Below, one piece after another: positions 10,394 to 19,500 of a DNA stretch of 64,000 nucleotides (the first letter of the stretch is position 1; each line of letters begins with the position of its first letter). The translations under genes and the position numbers were made by a program. Location: positions 7,012,001 through 7,076,000 of the forward strand of contig NZ_CP051293.1 of assembly GCF_013170805.1 (NCBI RefSeq). Direction: 5' to 3'. This DNA is from Mesorhizobium sp. NZP2077 (GTDB lineage Bacteria > Pseudomonadota > Alphaproteobacteria > Rhizobiales > Rhizobiaceae). The notes beneath the pieces were generated by a model. The model ran no database searches. It was given only the letters and a program-made list of their open reading frames with translations, and was not told where the DNA came from.

Positions 10394-10815
10394 GATCTAC
10401 TTCCTCTTACACTGTGGAGACGGGTACAGCGACGAGCCGAACGACCTGGCACACGCACGGGTGTCCTTCACAAGTAAGCTTATAAGACTGGGCTAGTTGC
10501 GCTATAAGAAGTTGTTGCTGCCCGAGATTTACTCAAAAATAGCACCACATGCAGTAATCGTATGTGAATTATGATTAATATTTCACCGTCCAGAATTTAA
10601 TAAACATGGCAGTATTGTCATAATTCCTGTGTTAAAAAACAGAGGCGGGCTGTCCGGTGTGGACGTGACGAAGCCGCTCGCGGAGAAGGCGAAATAGATC
10701 AGAGCGCGGCGGAGTTCGCAGCGTGGCCAGCTGCAAATTCCATGATGACGCAATCACTGGAAGAAATTCGGCCATTCAACAAGGGGTCTCGTCCTTGGCC
10801 GGGCCCCCATTAGGG
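10394..10815. other. AT-rich intergenic region
   Basis: Upstream region of the SDR gene, unusually AT-rich from 10500 to 10640 compared with the rest of the window. No gene, no TGT-N10-ACA site and no well-spaced -24/-12 element was found (TGGCACACGCACGGG near 10450 lacks the -12 GC). Probably promoter DNA plus old insertion scars. Confidence 0.4.
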
Positions 10816-10819
10816 TCCG

Positions 10820-11060
10820 GATTCATAATCAGAAGCTGACGGTAGCGGCGATCCAGATGCGATTGGACTTGGGCGGGATGTTGGCGAAGGCTCCCCGTCA
10901 ACTGATCTGGCGGCGGATGGCGTTGCTATCGTAGCCGTCGGTCAGCATTGACGAGACCGGTTTCTGGCATCTGTCCGGGGAGCACTTTACCCGCCTTGCA
11001 GTCCGCGACCGGGCCGCCGGTCAGCATGAACGACCCTGTGTTGCTCGTGACGCCATCGGG
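10820..11060 (-). pseudogene. IS5-family transposase C-terminal remnant
   Basis: The minus strand encodes LTGGPVADCKAGKVLPGQMP, then in shifted frames the segment normally reading ADxGYDSxAIR, and ends RIWIAATVSF, the usual tail of one IS5-family transposase group. Internal sequence between the third catalytic region and the tail is missing. The bases after the stop (GGGTCCGGATTC on the minus strand) may be the old element end. From 11061 to 11578 I see no gene. Confidence 0.5.
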
Positions 11061-11608
11061 CAATCAATGGAGGGACGTTTTGGATCAGTTTGGGGCGGGC
11101 AAGGAGTACAGGACCTTCACATATGCGCTTGAAACCGGCCTAATGCAGATCTGTCAATTGTGAAGTCGTAGAAGGCGGGCACCTCCAGCAATCTTATCTT
11201 TCGCATGACGGCGCGCACCTTCAACTCGCCGGCCGCAAACCTGTACGATCTGCATCGCCGAGCTCGAGGCTTTCGATTGGAGGCCTCGATCCTGACCGGG
11301 TAGCGCGATGGACTCGTTGCTGGTGTAAGGAAGTGGCCGTGTCATGGACCACACCAACAAGGTCGGGAATCCAAGGTGCTGAAGGCCTGCACACGGGCCA
11401 GCGAGTTGTCGATCGAATCATTGTCAATCGTGCTGTTCTCGATGTTGTCGAGGGGCGGACTGAAGGTAGTGGAGCTCGCTGACGGCGACACCAACGGCGA
11501 GCTCCACAGCGCGACGGAAGCGACGATTGTCAACTGAGGATCGACACGTCTTAGGAAGCGCCGACTGATTGGTCGAACTGAACCGCGCCGGGTTGATCGG
11601 AGGCTCCA

Positions 11609-11938
11609 ATGACAAGCAAGACGACCAACAAGTTCTCTCCCGAGGTCCGAGCCCGTGCGGTGCGGCTGGTTCTGGATCACGAAGGCGAGCATGCCTCGCG
11701 GTGGGCGGCGGTGTCGTCGATCGCCGCCAAGATCGGCTGCACGGCGCAGACGCTGCATGAGTGGGTGAAGAAGGCCGAGCGCGACAGTGGCGTGCGAGCC
11801 GGTGTGCCTACGGATGTGGCGACGAAACTCAAGGCTTTGGAACGCGAGAACCGCGAGCTTCGCCAGGCCAACGAAATCCTTCGCAAGGCTTCCGCGTATT
11901 TTGCCCAGGCGGAGCTCGACCGCCGGTTCAAGCCATGA
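11609..11938 (+). CDS. IS3-family transposase OrfA
   Basis: 109-residue OrfA with an N-terminal helix-turn-helix ([17 protein letters not shown] ... [20 protein letters not shown]) and a C-terminal leucine-zipper ([20 protein letters not shown]). It provides sequence-specific binding to the element ends and, in most members, a fused OrfAB by -1 frameshifting. Its stop overlaps the orfB start as ATGA (11935-11938). Intact. Confidence 0.9.
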   Translation: MTSKTTNKFSPEVRARAVRLVLDHEGEHASRWAAVSSIAAKIGCTAQTLHEWVKKAERDSGVRAGVPTDVATKLKALERENRELRQANEILRKASAYFAQAELDRRFKP

Positions 11939-12839
11939 TCGCATTCATTGACGATCACCGCGAGGCGCATGGGGTCGAGCCGATCTGCAAGGCGCTGCCG
12001 ATCGCCCCGTCGACCTACCACGACCATGTCGCCAAGCGCATCGCTCCCTCCCGGCTGTCGGCTCGGGCAAAGCGGGATGAGGCTTTGAAGGATGAGGTCC
12101 GACGCGTGTTCGAGGCGAATTTCCGCGTCTACGGCGTTCGCAAGGTCTGGCGGCAGTTGCAGCGCGAGGGCTTCGATGTCGCCCGCTGCACGGTTGCCCG
12201 CCTGATGAAGGCCATGGGCCTCGAAGGCATCATCCGTGGCAAGCCGATCCGCACCACGGTGAGCGACAAGGCGGCACCATGCCCTCTCGATCACGTCAAT
12301 CGCCAGTTCCATGCCCCGGCGCCGAACATGCTGTGGGTCTCCGACTTCACCTACGTCGCGACCTGGACGGGCTTCGTCTATGTCGCCTTTGTCATCGACA
12401 CCTATGCTCGCCGGATCGTCGGCTGGCGGGTGAGCCGGACGGCGCATGCCAGCTTCGTTCTGGACGCTCTGGAACAGGCTCTCCATGATCGGCGGCCCGT
12501 GCAGGGAAGCGGGCTCATCCATCACAGCGATAGAGGCAGCCAATACGTCAGCATTCGATACACCGAGCGCTTGGCGGAGGCCGGCGTCGAGCCTTCGGTG
12601 GGCAGTGTCGGCGATAGCTACGACAATGCTCTCGCCGAAACGATCAACGGCCTCTACAAGGCCGAGGTGATTCATCGACGCGGACCATGGCGCTCGTTCG
12701 AGGCCGTCGAGTTCGCGACGTAGAATGGGTCGACTGGTTCAACAATCGCCGGCTGCTGGAGCCCATCGGCAACATCCCGCCGGCCGAAGCCGAGGAACGC
12801 TACTATGCCATGCTGGAAGAACCAGCCGTGGCCGCGTGA
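11935..12839 (+). pseudogene. IS3-family transposase OrfB, frameshifted near the 3' end
   Basis: Catalytic subunit with an rve integrase core: [20 protein letters not shown] (first Asp), [12 protein letters not shown] (second Asp) and [20 protein letters not shown] (Glu). At about 12719 the frame meets TAG right after FEAVEFAT. The normal continuation [16 protein letters not shown] ... RYYAMLEEPAVAA is read one frame away to a stop at 12837-12839, so one base appears to be missing. The catalytic triad lies before the break, so partial activity cannot be excluded, but the element is probably not autonomous. Confidence 0.8.
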
Positions 12840-12881
12840 CTCAAACGAAACGGCCTCCGGAAAACCCGGCGCGGTTCAAAC

Positions 12882-13491
12882 TGACGGCCCTGGAACATCG
12901 TAACCGTCCGAAAATTAATCGAAGGTGTCTTTCTACAATTGGAGTAATGAAGTACGTTGATGCCCCGGTGTTGGTCGACACCACTCCGACGATCTGTGCG
13001 CTGCCCTCAGCTGCAAGTCTGATGGAAAAAGTCGCGCGGCCTCGCGTCCGGCCGCTGTGTGTTCTTGAGGATGACACCAGCCTCAACTATAAGCACATTG
13101 TCCAAGGCGTCGTGTTGCCGGCTTGAGGTACGATCCTGCCGCCCTAGGGTGGTGCGATCACGCGTTCTGCATTTGCCACGGCGGGCTCGAGGACGCACGC
13201 TGCCCTTCCCCGATATCGCTCGAGGCAGTCGCCAACATAGGGCGCCAGTATTCTTGGGCACGGGATTTGACCGCGGCTTCCCCGACCAGCCCGCAATCAT
13301 CGATCAAGCTCTGGTCTGCCACGATGGAAAATCCTCCCTCAGGCGAAATGCGCCGGGGCTTGCTGCGACAAGCGGGTCGCAGATGCTGCCTTGGAATGGC
13401 GGCGAGGGCCAATGATCCGACAGTGCCAGCTGGGGGCCCGCGAGCCGGAGATCATCCGCGACAGGCGACGACCATGGCCAATGGATGGCCT
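12882..13491. other. Stretch without a recognisable gene
   Basis: Between the IS3 element and the decarboxylase gene. Open frames on both strands (for example minus 13158-13412) show no motif I recognise. It may hold degraded coding sequence. Confidence 0.35.
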
Positions 13492-14685
13492 TTAATAGCT
13501 GTGTTCGTCGTAAGCGACCGGCGCGCTAGCGTTCCGACGTACAAACTCGATAGCTTCCCGCACCGCCGATAGATACTCTTCGACGGTGGCCAGATGAGCT
13601 GGGTTGACACCCTGTTGGATCGCCTGGGGCTCGCGCATACGCCCGCGCAGCCAACCGCGCTCTTCCAGGCGATCGGCGACTGCATAGATGTCAAGCGCGG
13701 AGTCCAGCGACACAAAGGAGATCAGGTTACTCTCGCCGTAGGGCGCCAGGCACTCGATGTCGGGAATGCTGTTCAGGCCAGCGATAAGCCGCGTGGTGGC
13801 CTCCATCGTGAGCCTCGCCGCGCGCAGATAGCCCTCCATGCCAAGGTAGTGCATTACCGCCCATGCGGACGCGATTGCGCCGCCGGCCCGGGTCCCGAGG
13901 AATGTAGGGGTGGAGTATGTTCCCCGAGGCCACCCGCTGAATGAGAACGCTTCATGATCCTGGTCATCGGCTGACCGATACAATACCAGGCTGGCGCCCT
14001 TGGCTGCGTACCCGAACTTGTGGATATCGGCCGACAAACTGGATACGCCTAGAACCCGGAAGTCCCACGGGGGCACCGGATAGCCGAGCCGCTCGGTAAA
14101 TGGTGAGAGAAAGCCGCCCCAGCAGCCGTCAACGTGAAGCCGAAGACCCGAATGCTGTGCCAGCTTGCCGATCTCTGCGATCGGATCAAAGGTGCCGAAG
14201 GGATAGTTGGGCGCAGATGCAAACAGCATTATGGTCTTGTCGTTGATGGCGGAGCGCATCAACGAGGGGTCGGCCCTGAACTCCTTGGTGTGCGGGGTTC
14301 GAATGATATCCACGCCGAGAAGCTCTCCAGCCTTGTTAAGACAAGGATGAGCGGTGACACATGCAACAATGTTGTAGCGTTCAGGCGGCTCGCCTCGTTT
14401 GTGTCGCGCAAGGTCCCGGGCCGTCTTTACCGCCATGAAGACGCTTTCAGTGCCGCCAGAGGTGAAGGAGACGCCGGCATCGTCGGGCGCATTGAAAAGT
14501 GACTTTGCCATCGCCTTGATGTCGTTGGTCATCACCTCCAGGCTCTTGAACGCCCGCCCTGCTCCCAGGCCATTCTCAGCAATAAACTCGCCATAGGCCT
14601 CGCGCTGGACGTCTAAGGTCTCGTCATCTAGGAAGTAGGTGTAAGATGGTACCCGGCCAACTTCCTCGCCATGGTCCAGCTCGCC
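13492..14685 (-). CDS. PLP-dependent decarboxylase/lyase (sphingosine-phosphate-lyase-like), unusual start
   Basis: Group II PLP decarboxylase family protein related to bacterial tyrosine/aspartate decarboxylases and sphingosine-1-phosphate lyase. Motifs: SFTSGGTESVFMAVKTARD (cofactor phosphate site), LHVDGCWGGF, and SADIHKFGYAAKGAS with the PLP lysine. Conserved family sequence extends upstream of the first ATG (14535): VPSYTYFLDDETLDVQREAY and FIAENGLGAGRAFKSL. That stretch is open in frame right back to the TGA stop of the preceding alpha-oxoamine synthase (14686-14688), with no ATG. The usual ~30-residue N-terminus is missing. Translation may begin at CTG/GTG, follow readthrough of the TGA, or the gene may be truncated. 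The C-terminus looks complete. It forms an operon with the synthase; substrate unknown. Confidence 0.8.
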   Translation of the reverse strand, partial: GELDHGEEVGRVPSYTYFLDDETLDVQREAYGEFIAENGLGAGRAFKSLEVMTNDIKAMAKSLFNAPDDAGVSFTSGGTESVFMAVKTARDLARHKRGEPPERYNIVACVTAHPCLNKAGELLGVDIIRTPHTKEFRADPSLMRSAINDKTIMLFASAPNYPFGTFDPIAEIGKLAQHSGLRLHVDGCWGGFLSPFTERLGYPVPPWDFRVLGVSSLSADIHKFGYAAKGASLVLYRSADDQDHEAFSFSGWPRGTYSTPTFLGTRAGGAIASAWAVMHYLGMEGYLRAARLTMEATTRLIAGLNSIPDIECLAPYGESNLISFVSLDSALDIYAVADRLEERGWLRGRMREPQAIQQGVNPAHLATVEEYLSAVREAIEFVRRNASAPVAYDEHSY

Positions 14686-15933
14686 TCAATCCGGCTTTGG
14701 CTGCGCGCTAATGAGTCTCCGGCCCAGACTAGCTACGTCTCGGATTGACTCACAAAGTTGGGTGACCTCTTCCAGACTATGGTCTGCGGTCAGGCATACG
14801 CGCAGAGCAGCCTTGTCGCGGGGCACCGTCGGATAAAATGCTGCGGCCACATAAAAGCCACGCCGCAATAGCTCTGCCGCCGTATCCACCGCTGCCCGAG
14901 ACGCACCAATCGGGACCATCCGGATTGGCATTCCGTCACCTGACGATTGCGTCGGCATTTTCTCGTCAAAACGTTGAACGACCCTACTCAGGCGGGCCTG
15001 GCGCTCACCCAGCTCCGCAGACCGATGAATCTCTGCTGATGCTAAGGCACCTGCAATTCCGGCCAAGTCTGGCCCCATTGAGAATGCATGCGGGACGGCG
15101 TAACGTCTAAGCAGTTTCTCCTGCTCTTCCGTCCCAAGCATGAGAACACCGCCAGTTACTCCGAAGCCTTTGCTCAAAGAAGCCGCGATGATTGTGTTTT
15201 CGCCTAGATCTGTCATTTGCGATTTGGCATATCCTTGGCCATTCCTTCCCCGGATTGAGATACCATGCGCATCATCGATGTAGATGAATAGCCCATAACG
15301 TTCTTGGAGACGCAAAAGCTCACGAATTGGGGCATTTCCGCCCATTGAATACACACCATCGCATATATAGGCGACGCGTGTGTGTTTCCGACAAATACCC
15401 TCCAGTTCCTCAATGTCGTTGTGCCCAATTTGCAGAACCTCTGCATCTTCGGCCATAACAGCCTTGTGGTATGCCAAAGTGGCATGGGCAAATCGGTCGA
15501 ACACAAGTACCGGCTTGCGTCCTCTGGTAAAAGCCCCGCATGCGAGTAACGGGAGCGCGCTCATGTTCGCTGTCAGAACCAAGGAGTATACGACAACCCG
15601 TGCATCGAAAAGTTCAGATAAGCTGTATTCGAGATCTCGGGTTAGCGAGAAATTCAATCTCGTGCGTGCACCGGACCACTGTATCGAGCGATATGACGCT
15701 AATGCTGCTATTGCAGCGTCCACGATCATCGGATGGTTATCAAGCCCGAGATAACTGCCTCTCGCGAATTCTATCACCGATCGTCCCGGCTCGAGCTCCA
15801 CGTGTCGCCGCTCAAGCGAGCGGGCATACAGTGTCATTATTCCTTTGGAGTACGCATAGTCGAAATCTGGTCTGGACTTCTCAATTATGCTGGCAAGATC
15901 ACGAAATCTCTGCTTGTCCACATGACTCTCCAT
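14686..15933 (-). CDS. Alpha-oxoamine synthase (AONS/CqsA-like)
   Basis: A ~415-residue fold-type I PLP enzyme of the alpha-oxoamine synthase family (8-amino-7-oxononanoate synthase, ALA synthase, serine palmitoyltransferase, CqsA). Members condense an acyl thioester with an amino acid and release CO2. Visible motifs: FARGSYLGLDNHP, SGARTRLNFS, ICDGVYSMGGNAP, IYIDDAHGIS (PLP Asp and His), AASLSKGFGVTGG (PLP Lys). The start at 15933 (MESHVDKQRF) fits a -24/-12 promoter at 15992-16007, whose predicted transcript begins near 15981, downstream of the ATG at 16008. The 3' stop is directly continuous with the decarboxylase frame. BioF is unlikely because no biotin genes are nearby. Confidence 0.87.
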   Translation of the reverse strand: MESHVDKQRFRDLASIIEKSRPDFDYAYSKGIMTLYARSLERRHVELEPGRSVIEFARGSYLGLDNHPMIVDAAIAALASYRSIQWSGARTRLNFSLTRDLEYSLSELFDARVVVYSLVLTANMSALPLLACGAFTRGRKPVLVFDRFAHATLAYHKAVMAEDAEVLQIGHNDIEELEGICRKHTRVAYICDGVYSMGGNAPIRELLRLQERYGLFIYIDDAHGISIRGRNGQGYAKSQMTDLGENTIIAASLSKGFGVTGGVLMLGTEEQEKLLRRYAVPHAFSMGPDLAGIAGALASAEIHRSAELGERQARLSRVVQRFDEKMPTQSSGDGMPIRMVPIGASRAAVDTAAELLRRGFYVAAAFYPTVPRDKAALRVCLTADHSLEEVTQLCESIRDVASLGRRLISAQPKPD

Positions 15934-15991
15934 CAAAGATAATTTACGCTTGTCATCATCGGCAACCCCGCCCACGTAGCCAATGTGTCCC

Positions 15992-16007
15992 ATCAAAAGT
16001 CGTGCCA
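15992..16007 (-). promoter_or_regulatory. Sigma-54 (-24/-12) promoter of the alpha-oxoamine synthase operon
   Basis: TGGCACGACTTTTGAT on the minus strand, almost identical to the nifH promoter in this window (TGGCACGAGTTTTGAA), including the same GA in place of GC at -12. It lies ~60 bases before the preferred ATG at 15933. Confidence 0.65.
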
Positions 16008-16095
16008 ACTTTACAGAAGGGAGGCCGAACTAAATTTTCTTCTTGTCTGTCAACGACTTGATCAGGATGCAGCGTCAATCAGGCAGGTCCCGCTA

Positions 16096-16111
16096 CGTCG
16101 TGGGCTCGACA
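16096..16111 (-). promoter_or_regulatory. Possible NifA upstream activator site (one mismatch)
   Basis: TGTCGAGCCCACGACG on the minus strand matches TGT-N10-ACA except for the last base. It is about 90 bases upstream of the -24/-12 element, the same distance as the nifH pair in this window. Confidence 0.4.
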
Positions 16112-16129
16112 AATCTGACAAACGTATCA

Positions 16130-16700
16130 GTTGCGGTTTCAGAGGCTATGCGAGAAACCGCCGGTTCTGTTCTTCTTGGGCGGGATGTTGGTCCATGCCC
16201 GTTTCTGTGCGGCAAGGCTGTGAATGGCGATCGTCCGAACGTCGCCCTTAGAGAGGCTCATACCCAAAAAATGGCTCGACCACGCGCTCGCCGGCCCTCG
16301 TGGGCGGCCCCCAGACCCTGATGATGGCGACTATGATCGGACAGCAGACGACGGTGCTCCTCGACTGGCCATTCACAGAGCCTCCGGCGCCCAGGCAAAG
16401 GATTGGTTCTGCGCCACGGTGCTCCAGACCCAACCGCCGGCGCGATGCCGCCATCTATGAATCATAATAAAGAACCGAAATGGTGCGACCCACGACCCAG
16501 CTCGGGCTCGCCAGCTGCTCGCTCACGCCAACTCCGGACCAGGCGGTGACCACGATTGCCGACTGAGGCGATGGCGATGATCCGCAAGAGACAGACTGTC
16601 AGCGCACCAGCGAATGACATGGGCGCTCAGCGCACTTCATTGCTACCCTATTCGGCGAAGTCGTGTAACCTGCGTCCCTGTTGGCCTTTGCTCGACCTAT
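16130..16700. other. Stretch without a recognisable gene
   Basis: No complete gene is seen. A minus-strand frame ending RAGERVVEPFFGYEPL (16248-16454) could be a transposase scrap. The region leads into an IS256-type fragment. Confidence 0.35.
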
Positions 16701-16774
16701 GTCAGGTGTAGCGCGACAATCTGGGAGAGAAGCCGTCAAATATTGATTGTCGCCGCCGACTCGCTCGGTCGGCG

Positions 16775-17029
16775 ATGGGCGCGAGCGGCGTCTCCAAGAG
16801 CCAGGCGAGCCGGCTCTGCGAGGAGCTTGACGGCAAGGTTAAGGCCTTCCTTGAGCGGCCGATCGAGGGTGACTGGCCGTATTTGTGGATCGATGCGACC
16901 TACCTGAAGGCGCGCTGCGGCGGCCGCATCTTGTCGGTCGCCATCATCATTGCCGTCGCGTCAACAGTGACGGCCGGCGCGAGAATTCTGGGCATGGAGA
17001 TCGGCACCTCGGAGACCGAACCTATCTGA
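16775..17029 (+). pseudogene. IS256-family transposase fragment
   Basis: Plus-strand frame MGASGVSKSQASRLCEELD, then PIEGDWPYLWIDATYLKARC, the core of IS256/Mutator transposases around the first catalytic Asp. It continues ILSVAIIIAVASTV ... ILGMEIGTSETEP and stops. The C-terminal catalytic half is absent. A degraded upstream part may extend to about 16700. Confidence 0.7.
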
Positions 17030-17162
17030 TTGAGTATGCAACTTAACCATCAAGACGATTCGGGAAAGGTGCCTCGACGCAATCGCTTATCCTCGAGGCG
17101 CACTCTTTGCACGAGCAAGATATCCTCCTGACCCGCAAGCGTTTCGACTTCGGCGCCGTCCG

Positions 17163-17183
17163 GTGTCCGACAACGTCGGACAC
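17163..17183. promoter_or_regulatory. Inverted repeat upstream of asnB-like gene
   Basis: Arms GTGTCCGAC and GTCGGACAC separated by AAC, a perfect 9-bp inverted repeat. It resembles the NifA sites at 25765 and 36244, but the TGT and ACA ends are 13 bases apart rather than 10, so a different regulator is also possible. It lies 50 bases before a weak -24/-12 motif. Confidence 0.4.
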
Positions 17184-17234
17184 GCAACGTAGCTGAGCCA
17201 AATCTATCCCTTTGCCTCGAAACGGTTTCTCATT

Positions 17235-17250
17235 TGGCATGGCGCATGCG
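17235..17250 (+). promoter_or_regulatory. Weak sigma-54-like promoter before asnB-like gene
   Basis: TGGCATGGCGCATGCG has GG and GC at the correct 10-base spacing, but departs from the TGGCAC-N5-TTGC consensus at three positions. It is 58 bases upstream of the asnB-like ATG at 17308. Confidence 0.35.
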
Positions 17251-17307
17251 TGCTCATCGGTAAACCACGTCATGGACTCGACATTTACCCAGGCAAGGAA
17301 TCAAAAT

Positions 17308-19140
17308 ATGTGCGGCATCTGTGGATGGATTGATTTCGATCGTGACCTAGGAAGTCCCGACGCGCGAAGGGAGCTTGCCGATATGACGGCCACCATGGCC
17401 TATCGTGGTCCGGACGACGAGGGGACTTGGATCGACGGGCCTGCGGCACTGGGACACCGCCGCCTGGCGATCATCGATTTCCAGGGCGGCCGTCAGCCGA
17501 TAACGCACCAGGAGGATGGCCGACCGGCTTTGGTGCTCGTCTACACCGGCGAGACTTACAACCACCGCGAACTGCGTCAACGGCTTGCCTCCCAGGGCCA
17601 TCGGTTCGACACGAGCAGTGACACCGAGGTGGTGCTGCGCGCCCACCGCGAGTGGGGCCAGCGTGACCCCCGCAGAGCCGTGAGCGAACTCAACGGGATG
17701 TTTGCCTATGCACTGTGGGACTCCAGCAAGCGCGAACTGCTTCTCATACGCGACCGGCTGGGCATCAAGCCGCTTTACTACTATCCCACCCAGCATGGAG
17801 TGTTGTTCGGCTCCGAGCCAAAGGCGATCCTCGCCAATAGTCTCGCCGAGCGGGCCATGGACGCCGACGGGCTTCGGCGAACACTATCTCTCGTCGCCGA
17901 CCCGCATAACACCGTGTTCCGTGGCATGCGTGAGGTACGGCCCGGCCACATCGTCCGCGTGACCCGCGAAAGCATCAAGGAGGTGAGCTACTGGCAGCTC
18001 ACCGACAGCGGGCACACCGACGACGTGCCTACGACGGTTCGGCGCGTCCGAGAGTTGCTCGAGGACACGATCCAGCGGCAGCTCATCGCCGACGTGCCGC
18101 TGTGCACACTCTTGTCGGGCGGGCTTGATTCCTCGGCTATGACCGCCCTGGCCGCGCGCTTCAGCGACGAACGGATCCGATCCTTCGCCCTCGACTTCGT
18201 CGGCTACACTGACAACTTCATTCCTGGCCCGGCGCACCCCACACCCGACGGGCCATACGTGCAGGATGTCGCGAAGTTCGTCGGTACCGACCACACGGAC
18301 ATTACGTTGTCGGCGAACGAACTCATGGACTCGAACGTGCGGGCCGCCACCCTCCACGCCCGCGACCTGCCGTTGACCTACGGGAACCAAGATAGCTCCG
18401 TTTACCTGCTGTTCCGGGCCATCCGGCAACACTCGACGGTGGCCCTCTCTGGGGAGGGTGCCGACGAGCTTTTCGGCGGCTACCGGTTTTTCCACGATCC
18501 CTCGTACATTCAGGCCGACACGTTTCCCTGGATCGATGACAGCGACGATATCGTGCGGCGGTGCTTAGACCCTGGCCTTGTCGAGAAACTCGACCTCCCC
18601 GGGTACCTCGACGAGCAGTACCGCAGGGCACTTGCGGAAGTACCGGCCCTGACCGGGCCGGCCTCGGCCGATCCGCACGAGCGTCGCATGCGCGAGATCT
18701 CCTACCTCTTCCTGACGCGTTACCTGCCGATGGAGCTCGACCACAAGGACCGGATGAGCATGGCTTTGGGTCTTGAGGTGCGGGTCCCTTACTGCGATCA
18801 CCGTCTGGTTGAGTACGTGTTCGGCACCCAATGGGCCCAGAAGGCCTTCGACGGGCGCGAGAAGAGTCTGCTGCGAGCCGCCACGATGGACCTGCTCCCG
18901 CAGTCGGTGGTCCAACGTGTGAAGAGCGCGTATCCGATTATCCAGGATGCCACCTATGACAGAATGCTGCGCACGCGGTTCACCGCGCTGCTGAATGACC
19001 GCAATGCGGCAGTGGCCCCGCTGTTGTCTCTCGACCAGTGCCGGGCATTGCTCGATGCGACCGACAACTTCAGGCGGGTTGAGAAAATCCTGACCCTGCA
19101 GGATTTCCTGACGGATTACAACGTGAGTCTCACGATCTGA
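17308..19140 (+). CDS. asnB: Asparagine synthetase (glutamine-hydrolysing) family protein
   Basis: A 610-residue class II amidotransferase. The start at 17308 places Cys as residue 2 (MCGICGWIDFD), the glutaminase nucleophile; upstream in-frame ATGs would bury it. The N-terminal glutaminase domain has MAYRGPDDEGTW and ALGHRRLAIID. The synthetase domain has the ATP pyrophosphatase loop LLSGGLDSSAM at about residue 270 and ALSGEGADELFGGYRFF, then MELDHKDRMSMALGLEVRVP. All catalytic elements of AsnB look intact. Members outside primary metabolism amidate or cyclise pathway intermediates (beta-lactam synthetases belong here), but this protein keeps the Cys and looks like a true glutamine-dependent enzyme. 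It is isolated between IS fragments and very GC-rich, as in an acquired gene. Confidence 0.88.
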   Translation: MCGICGWIDFDRDLGSPDARRELADMTATMAYRGPDDEGTWIDGPAALGHRRLAIIDFQGGRQPITHQEDGRPALVLVYTGETYNHRELRQRLASQGHRFDTSSDTEVVLRAHREWGQRDPRRAVSELNGMFAYALWDSSKRELLLIRDRLGIKPLYYYPTQHGVLFGSEPKAILANSLAERAMDADGLRRTLSLVADPHNTVFRGMREVRPGHIVRVTRESIKEVSYWQLTDSGHTDDVPTTVRRVRELLEDTIQRQLIADVPLCTLLSGGLDSSAMTALAARFSDERIRSFALDFVGYTDNFIPGPAHPTPDGPYVQDVAKFVGTDHTDITLSANELMDSNVRAATLHARDLPLTYGNQDSSVYLLFRAIRQHSTVALSGEGADELFGGYRFFHDPSYIQADTFPWIDDSDDIVRRCLDPGLVEKLDLPGYLDEQYRRALAEVPALTGPASADPHERRMREISYLFLTRYLPMELDHKDRMSMALGLEVRVPYCDHRLVEYVFGTQWAQKAFDGREKSLLRAATMDLLPQSVVQRVKSAYPIIQDATYDRMLRTRFTALLNDRNAAVAPLLSLDQCRALLDATDNFRRVEKILTLQDFLTDYNVSLTI

Positions 19141-19279
19141 GACTACAGAAGACGCAAAATGATAGCAAAGGGGCGTTGGTGCACGGATCGTTTATTGGTG
19201 TGGGTTCAGGCAAGCGGCAACGGCAGCAGCGGAGCTGATGCCTTTCAAAACGCAGCCGCGGGCCAAACGCAAGGCCCAG

Positions 19280-19470
19280 CGTCAGGTGATCTGACGTCGG
19301 GGCCTTGGTCGCGCTCACCTATCGCTCGGCGGTGGACGACCCGATGCTGTTTGGAAAATCCAGTACGTTCGGAGCATACTTCGGGCTTACGCCAAAAAAA
19401 TAAAAGCCGGTGAGACCGATCGAGAGGTGGTGTCAGCAAGGTCGGCGACGCCATGGTACGAACCGTGCGC
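19280..19470 (+). pseudogene. IS110-family transposase fragment
   Basis: Plus-strand sequence encodes ALVALTYRSAVDDPMLFGKS, then TFGAYFGLTPKK and a stop, with the following bases reading GRRRHGTNRAL in another frame where KVGDAMVRTVL would be expected. This is the Transposase_20 part of an IS110 transposase. Neither end of the element is seen. Confidence 0.5.
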
Positions 19471-19477
19471 TGCGACA

Positions 19478-19500
19478 AACAAGGTGAGTCTCACCTTGTT
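19478..19500. repeat. Perfect 11-bp inverted repeat
   Basis: Arms AACAAGGTGAG and CTCACCTTGTT around a single T. The symmetry suits a dimeric repressor site, but no intact gene starts nearby. It sits between an IS110 fragment and integrase remnants. No T-run follows, so it is not an obvious terminator. Confidence 0.5.

Larger units (their letters stand above)
11579..12878 (+). mobile_element. IS3-family insertion sequence with terminal repeats and 3-bp target duplication
   Basis: A nearly complete IS3-family element of 1300 bp. The left end TGAACCGCGCCGGGTT (from 11579) is an inverted match to the right end (to 12878), with about 24 of 28 bases agreeing. Both ends are flanked by AAC (11576-11578 and 12879-12881), the 3-bp duplication expected of several IS3 groups. 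It carries orfA and orfB, the latter damaged near its 3' end. Confidence 0.85.

Noticed and set aside
10448..10464. TGGCACACGCACGGG as a promoter near the SDR gene
   Set aside because: No GC at the -12 position, and it points away from the SDR gene.
11677..12675. 332-codon minus-strand frame antisense to the IS3 element
   Set aside because: It lies opposite the well-supported orfA/orfB and shows no motif.
17308..19140. AsnB-type protein as a beta-lactam synthetase
   Set aside because: It keeps the N-terminal Cys and the complete glutaminase domain; nothing specific to beta-lactam synthetases is visible.
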